Below, piece by piece: positions 12,220 to 25,019 of a stretch of 64,000 bases of DNA (position 1 is the stretch's first letter; the number at the start of each line of letters is the position of its first letter). The position numbers and the translations under genes were made by a program. This stretch comes from Kudoa neothunni (Eukaryota > Cnidaria). A model generated the notes under the pieces. It was given only the letters and a program-made list of their open reading frames with translations, was not told where the DNA came from and ran no database searches. The stretch lies in assembly GCA_964304625.1 (NCBI GenBank), contig OZ199839.1, forward strand, positions 11,036,001-11,100,000, read 5' to 3'.

Positions 12220-13440
12220 AATGGTACTGGCTATTCTTATGGTAATAAATATCTTCTATAATAGCTAAGATATTACAAAACTGATTTCATTAATGTGTAA
12301 AGCTATTTTTTATTTCCTCAAAAATAAAATTTCATAAAGATATCTTTTTATTAAAATTCACTGGTGAGTTTGAGCTTTATATCGTAGTTGGTTCTTTAAA
12401 TTTGCCTACGTATATCCCCGTTTGTCAAAATAATACTTTGTGGAATTTTTATTTAGTGGAGTAAATACTTTATTAAATATACAAATAGGCATAATTTCAC
12501 AATTTCTAATATTTGACACTTGAGAATTCTTTTGACGATGTTGTATTTGGGCATTTTAGATATTGAGGTTTATTCAAATTTATATTGCTTACACAATAAT
12601 ATAATTTTAAATCTTATTTTAAAATTTGTTATCTGGATTAAAAGTTCTTATCAATAATTAATAAATCGTTAAATTTAAAATATTTGAGTAACAATCTTAC
12701 CTCAAGAGAAACTATACGCAATATTCTCTAAGTGTTATTTTCGTTAGCCTCACATTTCACAAAAATATTTACTTCTGTTAAAATTTTTGTAGATGAGTGA
12801 ATGATTATTATTAAATTGAGATTTTATTTCCTTACCATGATTATTTATGACAATTTATTGATTTGTGATTTTTCTAGGCGGGGGTCTCATAAATTGCCGC
12901 TATACTCTACGGAAAATAACGTTAATATTCAAAACATATGAGAATTTTTTAGTATCAAATTAAAATTTCAAAATGGATTCCTTTTTTTAATTTCACCACT
13001 TCTTTATCAACTGCATACGTTGATTATCAACATATAAATTTTTTTCATTGTACATTAATGCGGTTTAAATAATAGCATTATTCAAACTTTATGCATCAAA
13101 TTTTGACCATAAAATCTCCTAAATTTATTATACATAACCGTTATCAATCTTAAATTAAAACCAATAAATATATTTAGAAATTTCTTTAAAAATCAACAGC
13201 TTTGCAGCACTACAAAAGAGGTTTCGTGCATATTAGACAAGGTTACTTTGGCCGGCTAGATCGCATGGCGCACCTGGTTTATGACTAAAACCCCTGAACT
13301 TATTAGTAATATGAAAAACGTCATTATCAATCTTAAAACACGTTTTACCGCTAGTGCATTTACGCATTCATAAAATCAGTTTTGTAATATCTTAGCCATT
13401 CTAGAAGGTATTCCTTACCGTAAGAATAGCCAGTACCATT
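12220..13440. repeat. R element, copy 1 (long terminal inverted repeats)
   Basis: The left end AATGGTACTGGCTATTC and the right end GAATAGCCAGTACCATT are inverted copies and extend inward for about 80-110 bp. The interior has no reading frame of note. The same element follows gene copies 3 and 5. This looks like a non-autonomous DNA transposon. I could not settle the target duplication. Confidence 0.6.
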
Positions 13441-14157
13441 GAAAATGCGATTACCGTATCGAGAAGTCTTGATACTCGAAAATATCTAAAATTATTATAA
13501 ATTTCGATTCGATGATGATCACTTTAATTGTTTAAGAAATAAGCTAAATCAGTGTATATCGACTTCTACTATCTCTGAAAAGTAACACAAAGTTCCCGGC
13601 TTCGTTAGTTATAAGGAATATTCTCCATTGAAAAGTTGGTCAAACCATTCAAACAATACATTACTCTCTTCAATTAACCTATAGAAGTGTATATATGGTA
13701 ATTACACACATTATTGGTTGGAAAAATTAAAATATAATAGTTATATTGTAATAAAAATAATAAAAAATGTGCAGAACAAATTTGTAACCGACCCAATGTG
13801 GAAAATACAGTACACACTACTCTACGAGCTGAAATATTTTATTGAGTCCCCATTTTTATTACACATTTTTATTGGGTGAAAGAAATTGTCTCAAAAAAAC
13901 GTATGAATAAAATAATGCGTATGGAATATTTTTAAAAGATTATAAATGTATTGAAGTCCAAAGGTTGATCATATCGTAAATATTACATTTTAATTATAAA
14001 ATTTTTATCATAAAATGATCGGACTGTCTATTGCAACAGGAGGAAATAACCTTTAAAATAACATGTCAATTAAATTTTAAACTTCATTTTTATAATTGGT
14101 GACTTTTTTCGAAAAATAATTTAAAAATTTGGGGAAAATATAGTAGGTAGAATTTTC
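13441..14157. other. Duplicated non-coding spacer between R element and Merlin element
   Basis: This spacer is nearly identical to 39196-39950 and 59461-60023. A 63-residue frame present at 39473 and 59586 starts at TTG and is shifted here, so I do not treat it as a gene. Confidence 0.5.
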
Positions 14158-14849
14158 GGTAATGGGGAGTGTATGGCACCTGAAAATCACTATCTTACGA
14201 ATGTTCTTTCTTTATATTTTTTCACGATTGTTTATAATAAAATAATATCGAGAGCAAAGATTCAGAACAAAATAACAACTTCTAAATTCTAACAATTCTT
14301 AAACCGAACATTGTGGGGTGCAGTGCAATCTCCATCATGAGACAATGAACATTGAATTTTCTCTTTCTCTCTATTCTTAATAACTCGACTGTTACATATT
14401 ATCAATATTTAAATTTTTGTTTACTTTAATATAACAATTTTAAAATGATAAACTTAAAAACAGGCATTTCGCATTTTTCACAAAAAACATCATATTTTCT
14501 ATTACATAAATACATTGTATTAACTACTAATGTATATAAACAAGTTTATAATAGGTATTTTTAGTTTATAATTTTTTTGACGATTTTATATTTACTTATA
14601 AGATGATTATACTTGCATTTTTATTAACATTTATTAATTGCAAAAATTATGCATGTAAATATCAACAATTCTAAATGTTCATTATGTCAAAGGCCTCATC
14701 AAAAAAATCTGTGCACAAATATTTTATTGAAAATTATTTATTTAACAATTCTTTTGAATAAATAAAAATAGGAGCCAGAATCCATGTAAGATTTTAAAGA
14801 CGGTGACAATAATTTACAATTTTTTATTGTTATTCTTAATTAATTAATT

Positions 14850-15451
14850 CAAGGATTCTCAACCGGAGGGAAATGACGAGGGGTAAATTAAATAACATCC
14901 AATTTGGATGTGGAATTTTTTGCTTTATATGCTTGTGATGTATTGCAGGATTTCTAAGGAATTATATTATGTGGCGATATTAAAATCAATATGAATTAGG
15001 GAGAAATTCTTTCAAAATTAGTTAGGAACATGTATTTAACAGTTATTTTTAAAACTATTATCAATCTCTATCTTTTATGCCTCTTTTATTTTTTGGTGAT
15101 GCATCCCCTAATAATTATAATAATACTTAACATGATTATTTTCATGGTAATTAGTATTAATGGGTAAATAGTTGTGACTAATTTAATTATGTCTAGGACA
15201 TAAGACCGAAGAAATTGGCAAGAAATAATTTACTTGGGAAAATCTGAAAAATTAAATCCATATACGGCTTGTAAGAGTTGATGGAATTAAAAATTGTTAT
15301 TTTGCGAGCGTAAGTGTCTGTTAGGACAAAAATTTACCCCCAAACCTCAAATAACTCCTGCTATAACTAAACAGTATAAAACCTTACAGTAAACGTGAAT
15401 TTTTCTTCCAAGTTAAGGGGATAAATATGAAAAAACGGTTGAGAACCCCTG
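14850..15451. mobile_element. hAT-type miniature element
   Basis: The ends CAAGGATTCTCAACCG and CGGTTGAGAACCCCTG are inverted and of the CAGGGGTTCTCAACC type typical of hAT miniature elements. The body of 0.6 kb has no coding capacity. Paralogous copies are at 60717-61319 and, split by two later insertions, at 40641-44445. It sits inside the Merlin element. Confidence 0.65.
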
Positions 15452-15593
15452 CATTATACGATTATATTTGATTTGTTTTATTAAGAATAAAACACAATTA
15501 ATATTTAACTCAGTTTGGATTGTATATATTTTATTATATTATTATTTTTATAATCGTATTGGGATCGGATTTTAAATCTATACATTTTATAAT

Positions 15594-16938
15594 TAGAGAA
15601 TGTCGTTCTCGACGTTTATTTTCCAATTTCAGCAGTGCGCATGCTCATACAAAACGTTCTGCGAAAAATAGTACAATACGTGGAAAAACAATATGATTTT
15701 ATAATTTACCGTTATAATATAATATTGAAAGTATTCTAAATCGTTCATTTGACAAACGCATCCTATCTTGCGTGAATACATGTTTCAGAGCGCGGAAATG
15801 TTAAAAATTCCCGCTGAAATTTTTTTTCAGCAATGCTGCAAACGAATGGTGAAAAATCAAGATTTCGAAAAAGTGATCGGACGGAAAGCAACCTTCAATT
15901 TGTTTACTAATTATTGTAAACATCTCAACAAATTAACAAATTTTGACATATTTCCGAAAATCTTTTCTCTTCTGTCTAATGGGAACATTTCCATGGAATT
16001 TTTAAAATTATTTAATATATCTGTAGGGGAAATATTGTAATTATATTTCATCCAATTATGGAGATGTGAAAACCATATGAACTCTTGGATTCGATCGGCG
16101 TGGAAAAATCATACAATGGAGACAAAGATATTTAAATGAATTTAAGGTAAATATGTAATTCGCTTAATGATTCATTGGATGTCTTAGAAATACTCATAAA
16201 TGATGAAACAGAATCATGGGTTGAATTCAACAAAAAGTCGGAAATGGCTGGAAAATATTAAACACAGCGTTGTATACAATTGTATGTACTGTACCATCTT
16301 ATGTCAAGTACTTGTGGGATCTCTTTTCGAAACACTATTCCATGATTCACAAGAATTTGAAGGAATGAATTTTTTGCAGATCTATTTTTATACAAAAGTG
16401 CAGAAAATTTCATGCAGAACTTGTTGACTCTATCAAACATAACGTCAATCGATCTTTTAACTACCAGATGTATCATCGGCAAATACGTATCCACCAAGGA
16501 GCGACTGTTTGGGAATGATCTAGAAGGCCAACAATACTTTGACAAAAATCATCGCAGATAACTTTTCTTATCAATCAGAAACAGCGGAACTCCATCAAAA
16601 ATTACAATAGACACCTATTCTACATCTAAAAAAAATATTTGGCATAACGGACGTCTCTTTAAACGTTTTTTCAATGAAATGTGTTTTTTCGATTTCATAT
16701 TCTCGTCAACTGTATTTTGTTTTAACGGAAGTTTTACTTTACAATATTTGCAAATTAATTCATTTTTAACATTTTCTATGTCCGTCCACTCTTCCAGAAA
16801 ACTAGAAATTTCTCTCTTATGTCTAGTCATGTCTATGTTAACCCGGAAAAGATAGCCATCATTTATGCAAAATAAACGTCGAAACTTTAAAAAAATTCGA
16901 CGGCTAAAATCGATTTTAATCGAAAACGGTATTCCCTA
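15594..16938 (-). mobile_element. hAT transposon fossil with 8-bp target duplication
   Basis: The terminal repeats TAGAGAATGTCGTTCTCGA and (inverted) TAGGGAATACCGTTTTCGA are of hAT type. The flanking 8-mers are TTTATAAT (15586-15593) and CTTATAAT (16939-16946). In the second copy at 44588-45986 they are identical, CTTATAAT on both sides. At 1.35 kb it is shorter than an autonomous hAT. Confidence 0.75.
16150..16830 (-). pseudogene. Broken hAT-type transposase with BED-like zinc finger
   Basis: On the minus strand the first piece (16615-16830) has a C2-H type finger, ELICKYCKVKL...NMKSKKHISLKKR, as in BED/CGGBP1-like proteins. The next piece (16258-16545) carries RVNKFCMKFSALLYKNRSAK and VLDIRWYSTYNCIQRC, resembling the R-W-S motif region of hAT transposases. 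Frame shifts separate the parts, and the C-terminal dimerisation domain was not found. Plus-strand frames over this stretch (15768-16040, 16200-16427) appear to be shadows. Confidence 0.55.
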
Positions 16939-16965
16939 CTTATAATATACCATATATATTCTTTA

Positions 16966-19900
16966 GGCTGTGTCTATTTTGTCGGACGCGCTTTTTCTCT
17001 TAAAATAATAATTCAATCGCTACAATTTTTTCCCAAAAATATCTTTTATAAATGCAGAATATAAATTTAGTGTCATTAATTCAGTGACGAATTTTAACAT
17101 AGCTAATTTGTATCCATAATATCCAAATGAAAATACAGTAAAGTAAAACTATTTGGCCAATTCGTATTTAAAATTTTTATAATTAGGTAAATGTTTTTAT
17201 CAGATGATTGATACACCACTAAAATTTAATAAAATGTTGAGTATTCTACTTTAAATAATAAATGTTTGAAATTATCTTGTATTGCGACGCCAAATAATTG
17301 TGACTGTTTAACTTCCACATAAAATTATATTTGAATATAATATATCGATATTGGTGTTGTTATTATTACTACTATCATCATTACCATAATTATAATTTTC
17401 TTTTTTTCTTAAACCAATAACTGTTTGAAATACACCTTTTGGTCTACCTCTCAATTTCACTACTGTTGGCAGCTTAATTCCTATAATTTTATGAATTTAG
17501 CAAAATGGACAAAAGATACACACCCTTCAAAGATGGATTTTTAGTTGTGGTATCATCTACAATATTCGGGATCTCCATATCAATTATTGATGATGGAACA
17601 TTATCATTAACTGCTTCTAGTATATCCTCATTCTCTAATCGTGATTCCTCAGTAACTAAACACGAAATAAAAATTCTACTAAAGACAATATCATTAATTA
17701 CATGTTGGGATTGAAATCTCTTGATTGTTTATGATGACAGATTCAGACATTAACTTGAACTAAATTAAGTTGATATATGAATAGTGGAAAAAATAGTCAC
17801 CTTATCCAGAGAATCCCCATTGGAAATAAGAGAGATTAATTCACCTAAAATCTTTTTTAATGAATCATATTGACTCCCTGTTTTTTCAGACCCTAGCGAA
17901 GCTATTTTCTTACAAAGAATTTCTAGCTCCCTGTATCGCTTAAAAGCAGAATTCGGAACAGGGCACTGACTCGAAATTTCTGTAATACTTGGTTGCACAC
18001 AACACGAAGGATTTTGAAGATATAAATTTTTGGTCATTTGAATAAATGACAGGTAATATTCTTTGTGCCACCTCTTATTACAAATTTTCTCTTCATATAA
18101 ATTCATGTTCATTATTTTTCTAGCGTAAATAATATGCCTACATGGTAACTCCATACTTACGTAGAAACAACATGTACAACTATTGGGATCAGGATTGGCA
18201 TAGGATTCGATATGATTATTTATTTCATCTTGCATAATATTATACGCATATGAAGTCAACAATGTTTTATATTGTTCGTTAATGTCTGAATTTAATTTCT
18301 CAACAGTTTGGGTTGTCCACTCTCTAACTGCTTTATTCTCACGCTCAGTCCTCATACTTGATAAATAAATAAGCAGATCGCTGAAAAAGACTTCAATTGT
18401 TGAGAATTTTTTTATGATTTGTTTAATTTTGGAATTTATGCATTCTAATCGATTATTTGTTCTATTTAAAAAAGTACCCTTTAGGTTCATGTATGCCGGG
18501 CACCATTCATGTTTGATTGGATCCCAAGATTTATTATAATAAGTAATGATTTTTTTGTTACATGTATTATTTAACAATTCATGGTAATTTTCATAAATTT
18601 TTGGATCATTGGTATAGCAAAGCTTTTGAATCAACTCTAAGGCAGTTTTTCTTTCGGCTTTGTTTATTCCCATTCTTAATGTAGAGATTTCTCTCCCAAA
18701 TGTTCTTAAGACATGGTACAGGCATAAGTTTGTACTTACGTTAGGAAATATAGATCTTATAGAGTTTCTTTCAATCATGTCTTTATCCGTAATGAAACAA
18801 ACTGTTTTGGTTGACATTTCCTCGTTATGTTTAAGTAGAGATTGACATAACCAGGTAACAGTCACGGTACTCTCCTCAGATAAAAGAGCAATAGCTCCTA
18901 TTTGACTTTGCCCAAATGAATCGATAAACAGACATATATACAATGGCATACGATTATTGATTAATTTATAAGTGGCATCCATAAATACTAGTTCGGGAAA
19001 TTTTTTAATAACGTTTTTCATATAAAGGTCTTGGAAAAATATTCCAGTCATTTCATTGGAGTTATTGTGCAATATTTCGATAGTTGCATTTGGGTGAGAA
19101 TTTTTTATTGAATTAAACAATTCCGAAATATCCGACGAAACATTTTTTTTCAATGTTTGGATATAATTATGGATTTGCTTCAACGAAACCTTTTTTTGTG
19201 ATTGGTTCATGATTTCTACTTGTACTCTTTTTAAATTTCCATCATAAAAATGAACATTTTTTATAAGATTCTTGCTTTCTTCATCTAATTTTCTATTCAT
19301 TGGTAAAAAATCCCTAAAATGCTCATTTCTGTTGCAGCTGTGAGTAAGATCCAATTTTCTAATAACTAACATATTCATGTTTTTAGGAACTCGCAGTGTA
19401 ATGAAGAAATTGCAACCACTTTTATGGCTGTTGATTTTTTCTCTTCCCAGCACTTTTAGGTTGTATCTGAATTCAAATTAATTACATCAACGTTTATATA
19501 GATAGTTTACAGTTTTACCACCATGAACACAACAAAAAGTGGCTTCATAATAAACAAGATCAGAGTTCATGTCTCTATCAAATTTTTTTAGGGCAGTTGA
19601 GATTTTTCTAGAGTCTCGGATCCAGTAACAAAAGTTGTTCCACTTTGAGTACTTATCCATGAATTCTTTAGCCTTTTCAAAGTTTGTAAATGCATTTCCG
19701 ACCATAGGTTCAGATGTAATATCCTGAATTAGTAGTGTTTGATCAGACTCTCCTTCCATAGTGATTCTACTCGCGACTATCAAAGTTACAACCGCACGCT
19801 AGAGGGTATTTTACTCGTTTTATGCTGTTATTAACACATAAAATTAGATTAATTATATAAATAATACAGATTTATAAAAATTTAATGTCATTTATAATGA

Positions 19901-20077
19901 TACTTATGAATGAGTTTAAAATATCCTCGATGTATTTTGATACCTAATTATTAATTAAAAGATAAATGAAAACTAAATTTATATTCTGCATTTATAAAAG
20001 ATATTTTTTGGAAAAAATTGTAGCGATTGAATTATTATTTTAAGAGAAAAAGCGCGTCCGGCAAAATAGACACTGCC
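16966..20077 (-). mobile_element. MULE (Mutator-like) transposon with ~100-bp terminal repeats and 9-bp target duplication
   Basis: The left end GGCTGTGTCTATTTTGTCGG and the right end, inverted, GGCAGTGTCTATTTTGCCGG are about 100 bp long and nearly identical. The flanks carry a perfect 9-bp duplication TATTCTTTA (16957-16965 and 20078-20086), which is diagnostic for Mutator-like elements. The paralogous sites near 46010-46025 and 61475-61490 read straight through TATTCTTTATGCATT and are empty sites. Apart from a slip near the N-terminus, the encoded gene is nearly whole. Confidence 0.92.
17308..19759 (-). CDS. MULE transposase with FAR1-like, MULE and SWIM domains and three mini-introns
   Basis: The start ATG is at 19757-19759 (MEGESDQTLLIQ). 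The N-terminal exon carries a FAR1-like region ending ATFCCVHGGK. A frame slip near 19490-19530 separates it from the main frame, which reads to 17801. The MULE core has FPELVFMDATYKLINNRMP, then FITDKDMIERNSIRSIFP and CLYHVLRTFGREI. A SWIM zinc finger follows, CTCCFYVSMELPCRHIIYAR. Past the nominal stop, three GT-AG introns at 17760-17800 (41 nt), 17656-17701 (46) and 17481-17523 (43) join an acidic linker to the last exon, IKLPTVVKLRGRPKGVFQTV. That last exon has an AT-hook-like RGRPKG and ends at 17308. The phase is kept across all three. This would cut and paste the element; the slip makes activity doubtful. Confidence 0.78.
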
Positions 20078-20158
20078 TATTCTTTATGCATTAAAGAAAG
20101 CTGATATATCGTTTAATTTTAATCATTTTTGCATATTCATAGATAGACATGTATTTAT

Positions 20159-21378
20159 TTATTCAGTAGTATATTTAATCATACTAAAAAACGTTATTTA
20201 AAAAGTTCAAATTTTTCCCCATAAATTGATCTGAATAATTCCTCAGATAAATATGCTTCTAAGTTTTCAAAAGAAACTCCTCTTTTTATTCTTTGGCATT
20301 TTGTTTCTTCAGTCTCCCCCATCAGGTCTCCGATTGGTATTCGTGTGAAACCCATCGCGAACATATTCTATAGAATGATTAATTTTTATATGATTATAAC
20401 CAAGCGATGATAAACTATTGTAGGCAGACCATAAATCATTAAAAATAGTCGACCTAGAAATGACTTCATTCTTGATAGTTTCGGTAAGGTTTCGGAATTT
20501 CCTTTTTTGATGTAGGAAAATATCGAACCTCCTTTAGTCATCTTTTGTTATTGTCGTCGACGTGACAAAGTGTCAAACTAAATATCCACGGCCCGTCAAT
20601 ACGGTTATCGTATCGTTCTCTGATGGCTCATATTGGCTTCAGCTCATATCACCGATTGCTATAAGATCAAGAGTATAACAAGCCATAATAAAGAAATGTG
20701 ATGTATTAAATAATAGAGATAATCACTTAGATCAACAAATTCTTTGTTTGGAGACGTCTTCCAAACATCTCTTTTTAAATAACGGTCACAATTATTTTTT
20801 CGTTTTCCATGGAGAAGGGTTTCATCTATTCCAACTAACGAAATCTTCTCCACTAAATTTGACTCGTTGATTAAAGTTGAGGGTGCAAATATCTCCAAGC
20901 TTTGTAAACCACATAGCTACCGTTTTCTTGTCCGAATTAATCATTTCGGACGCGGATAAAATAGAATTATCCATAGATCCGTAATAAATAATTTTAAAAA
21001 TTTTTTTTGACTGTCAGGTTATGAGATGGACCATGACAACTTGAAATAGAAAAGAACGTCCCGTTCCTAGGAGATACCTTGGTTTTGCATCTGACTCCCG
21101 TTAAGGTGGTTTTTAGAGACAACGTTATTACTTTTTTACAAAAATAGCAAAACGTATAATCATAATCATTCTGTTAGTATGATGTCATTTTTGGCATAGG
21201 TCTTCTGACATTCGATTTTCGTTTTGTTAATGAAAAAACATTTAAAATTGTAACATTTAGAGCACCTATGCGGTTGAGAACGAAGATACCCTTTATGTAG
21301 CAATGCATTAAATAATTTCATGGGATCATTAATTAATGAAAAAAGGCGCCATTTTCTTAGAAAACTTAACGAATCCAT
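20159..21378 (-). pseudogene. Broken ISXO2/Merlin transposase of the 14158-21711 element
   Basis: The frame opens at 21378 with MDSLSFLRKW and a zinc-ribbon-like RCSKCYNFKCF. Then come ISLVGIDETLLHGKRKNN around the first catalytic Asp/Glu region (20800-20860) and, toward 20350, the C-terminal part with YNSLSSLGYNHIKIN-like residues. The same order is readable in the copy at 61557-62844. Several shifts and stops break it. The family is the IS1595/ISXO2 type, related to bacterial IS1595 and to eukaryotic Merlin. Confidence 0.65.
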
Positions 21379-21711
21379 TTCCTTAACAAATGCTAAGCTA
21401 ACCCATTATTTTATTTAACAAAGTTTATATGTTGTTCAAATAAAGAAATTAAAATCATTATGTTCAATAATAAATCATGAAAGTAATGTTGAATTCGTAA
21501 ATAAGTGAAAATTCAATGTTTGCTGTCACACGGAGGAGATTGTACACGCATTCGACAGTGTTCAGGTCAAGAATTGTTAGAATTTAGAATTTGTTATTCT
21601 GAGCTGAATCTTTGCTCTCGATATTATTTTATTATAAACAATCGTGAAAAAATTAGAAAGAAGCAACATGCACAAGATAATGATTTTTAGGTGCCACACT
21701 CCCCTATTACC

Positions 21712-22123
21712 ATTATTTCTTCTTTCATTCGGTTTGTTATTCTATACCTGATTATCGTATTTCGAATTATGCTCGTTGGTATCGTTTTTTTACTTTAAGT
21801 TAGTTATATCATTTTAAATGAGTATTTTGTAACAATGTTTAATATTTTTTCTAGTCTTGAAATATTATTATTTCCAATGTAGCTTTCATTATCTTAATGG
21901 TAATCAATGAACTAAAGATAAATTCATTGCAATATTCTGCAGACGTTGGCATATTTTGGTCTGTAAAAGACTTACGCCATTTTATAAGCGATTTGAACAA
22001 AGTTTAAATTTTTCTTTGGAGATTTCTTGTACTTGGGACTTGTGTACGGTCATTAGATTTGACATTATAATTAGATGAAAATTTATCCTGTAGATATTGG
22101 CTGGCAGGAAATATTTTTATTAA
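21712..22123. other. Duplicated spacer right of the Merlin element
   Basis: Positions 21712-21955 are nearly identical to 63156-63400. After that the two paralogues part: about 2.7 kb including the piggyBac at 22124 is present only here, and similarity resumes at about 24680 (63405). No gene is seen. Confidence 0.5.
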
Positions 22124-24527
22124 CCCTTTCGTTCCCATTGTCCACGTTTAGTGGACAAAAATTAATTCGTTTATATATTTGTGCACATTAATTATTAAAG
22201 ATTTATAATTATATATTAAACATAAGTTGTTACTCAATATATTAAATGAGATAGCATATAATAAATGCTTTATGGTCATTTTTATTTGTGATACAACCCT
22301 CCCTTTTTATAACGCTTAAATAATCTAAAACATTTGGAAAAAATAAGTATCAATAAAATCATAAAATGTTACTGAAAAAAATTTAATATTGTAAAAAATG
22401 AAGCGAATATTTAATAAATAAAATTTAATTAATTTGTGATTTAAATATACCAAAAAAACACACAAATCTCCACGTGGGTATTATAGTGGACATTGGGACT
22501 TTGAGGACTTCCGATAGTATATTCCAATGGATCACGATATTGTTTTTTAGTCAGAAAGAAATTGGAAAAACCATCACAGAAGTAATTGTATTTCCAGATG
22601 CGGATAATTCAGAACCAGATGTGATGGTAGATGAGTTGGACTGTCCTATCATTCAAAACTACGTGGCAGAATTGGGTGATGAAACATATCAAGATTCCAG
22701 TGATTCTGATGATGATCAAATTTTAAATTTTAAGTAGGAAAAGAAACAGAACGTTCCAAATCCAGCTGAAAATTTAGAAATCAATGAGACAATTTTTAGC
22801 GACTTGCAAGACCTCGTATTGCCCATTGAGTATTTCAAATTTTTCTTTCACGGATGAGTTTATATCGAATATTGCATATGAATCAAATCTGTACGCTACT
22901 CAACCAAAATTCCAATTTCAAAACTGATATTAAGGAAATAAAAAAATATCTGGGGATTTTGATTATTATGAGGATAATAAGAATGCCGAGGTATCGATGT
23001 TATTGGTCGAAACTTGTGAACTATCCTCTCGTTTCCGAGGCTTTCTCAAGGAAACCGTTTTGAGAAAATATATAAATACTTGCACTTCGTGGATAACTCC
23101 TAAAATTATTACGGATCCTAATTCGCCAAAATACGACAAATTTGTTAAAATTAGACCTTTGTTTGATTTTGTTAGAGCATCGTTTCTAAAGATTGAGCCC
23201 GAAAGAAACCATTCAATTGACGAACAGGTTATCCCCGTTTAAAGGTAAATGTAAGGCCAAGCAATACGTCCCCAATAAACCAACGAAATGGGGGTTTAAA
23301 ATGTTTGCGAGATGTGGTGTTAGTGGTTTGGTTTACGATTTTCATCTTTACGATGGACGAAAAACCCGCCGTCACCATAAGCTGTGGTCTTGTATCTGGC
23401 GATTTTGTCATAAAGCTGTGCGAAAGTCTACCGCTGAGCAAACCATATTTCACTTATTTCGACAACTGGTTTTACATCTATCCCCGCTCCAAATCTTCTT
23501 AAAACGAAGGAAATAATCTATTCTGTTGGTACGATACGTATTAACAGAGTTAAGGGTTGTCCGTTGAGTAGTGACAAATATTTAAAAAAAGAAGGACGTG
23601 GCTAGTATGATTTTGCTCATGACCCTGGTAATGGAATATCGATAACAAGATGGTTTGATGGATCAGGTTGTCGCCCTTTCATCTACTCATTCCTCGATTG
23701 AGCCAGTCTCAATGTCAAAAAGATTCGATAGGTCTAAGAAAAAAATGGTGGAAATTTCTTGTCCAGCTGTGGTTAAGGAATATAACCAAAATATGGGCGG
23801 GGTTGACCTATCCGATATGCTCATGTCACTTTATGTTATGAAACATAAGTGCAGAAAGTATTATTTTAGAATCTTTTTTTGGGCTCTAAACACATGCATG
23901 GTTAACGCTTGGCTACTTTAACAAACGAAATTGTTCCGTGAGACGTACCGATAGGAATGAAGTAATGGATTCGTTGGCTTTTTCTTTAGTTAGTGAAAGT
24001 CTTATCTACCATCAAGCAATGACTACTCAAACGAAACGTGGTAGACCCTCACTTAATCAAACTGATACCGGAAAAAATTACTCCAACGTCGATAAAAAAA
24101 GAACGAGGTCTAATCCATTGAGTGATGAAATCTGTCTGGACATGGTTGGACATGTTCCTGAAATAATGACAACACATTCAAGATGTAGGGTTTGTCAAAA
24201 AAAGATCAAATTTAAATGTATGAAATGCCATTCATTTTGTTGTCTTAAGAAAGAAAGGAATTTTTTCTATAACTTTTATAATATGCTGTAAAAATATTTT
24301 AAAATTTTAATTTTCTTATGTTTTCTTTTTTTTTTGCGCGGAACCAATGCGCGAATATGTCGAGGCAAATAAATACCCATTGTCCACCTTAGTGGACAGA
24401 TTAAAAGAGTTTTAAATTGTCGTTAAATAATTTTTGTTTAAAGTATAAATTTTAAATTATATCTAATTTTATAATTAATTTTAACACAAAAAAATTTCAT
24501 GTAAAGAAAAATTCGGCAACGAAAGGG
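22124..24527 (+). mobile_element. piggyBac transposon in TTAA site
   Basis: TTAA (22120-22123 and 24528-24531) flanks the inverted ends CCCTTTCGTTCCCATTG and (inverted) CCCTTTCGTTGCCG. A perfect short palindrome TGTCCAC...GTGGACA sits 15 bp inside the left end, and a near copy lies at about 24378, inside the right end. The element is 2.4 kb, a usual size for a full piggyBac, and encodes a broken transposase on the plus strand. Confidence 0.9.
22474..24291 (+). pseudogene. Broken piggyBac transposase
   Basis: Read in order over several frames, the gene has an acidic N-terminus (DSSDSDDDQ near 22700), the region LVLPIEYFKFFF (near 22820) and KEIKKYLGILIIMRIIRMPRY. Then come the first catalytic stretch NHSIDEQVIP (near 23215), the second catalytic stretch YFTYFDNWFY (near 23460), NQNMGGVDLSDMLMSLY (near 23800) and RIFFWALNTCMVNAW. 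The end is a cysteine-rich finger SRCRVCQKKIKFKCMKCHSFC (24180-24240). The order and motifs are those of the DDE_Tnp_1_7 family. I count about five or six breaks. Confidence 0.8.
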
Positions 24528-24531
24528 TTAA

Positions 24532-24990
24532 AATGAATTAAATAATAATGTTTCACATGATTGTCATAAATGCTAAAAGTATAAATGATGCTCTTTATCG
24601 ATAAAGTCTATTATAAAAATTATAACAACTAAATTAATGTAAAATTAATCGTTTAAATTGAAATTACATCTTAAAGTAATTTGTTTACAATCATTGATGC
24701 GAACAAACCACATTAACACAAGCTCACGTGTTCTTAATTTAAATCTCGTATATATCGATATTCTTGTTGTGTAAAATCAACGCAACATTTAAAAATCACT
24801 TATACAACAACTTAAGTATGGATTTATTGAAGCAAAGTATTAAACGATGACGGCATATTTGGCCAATTTAGAGGAAAAAGTCTACTAATTTATTTTCTTT
24901 TGAAAATTTATTTAATAATAATTCATTTATTGTTATATGTATTTATGAAATTAAAATTTTCATACGTACGTTATTTTGGTAGATATTCCC
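24532..24990. other. Gene-free spacer
   Basis: From about 24680 it is nearly identical to 63405-63720. It may be the left part of the piggyBac fragment that follows, but no terminus is recognised. Confidence 0.4.
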
Positions 24991-25019
24991 ATCCATTGCA
25001 ATAGCCACCATCATTTTTT

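Larger units (their letters stand above)
14158..21711 (-). mobile_element. Merlin/ISXO2-type transposon carrying three nested insertions
   Basis: The left end GGTAATGGGGAGTGT and the right end ACACTCCCCTATTACC are inverted, with similarity continuing inward for about 200 bp (the shared TTTTTCACGATTGTTTATAA run). The transposase remnant lies on the minus strand at the right (20159-21378). Inserted within it are a hAT-type miniature element (14850-15451), a hAT fossil (15594-16938) and a MULE (16966-20077). The uninterrupted relative at 60024-63155 is 3.1 kb long. Confidence 0.72.

Noticed and set aside
15768-16427. Plus-strand frames of 90 and 75 residues over the hAT fossil
   Set aside because: They lie opposite recognisable hAT transposase pieces and show no motif of their own.
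17505-17714. Plus-strand frame of 69 residues in both MULEs
   Set aside because: It is the shadow of the minus-strand acidic linker exon of the transposase.
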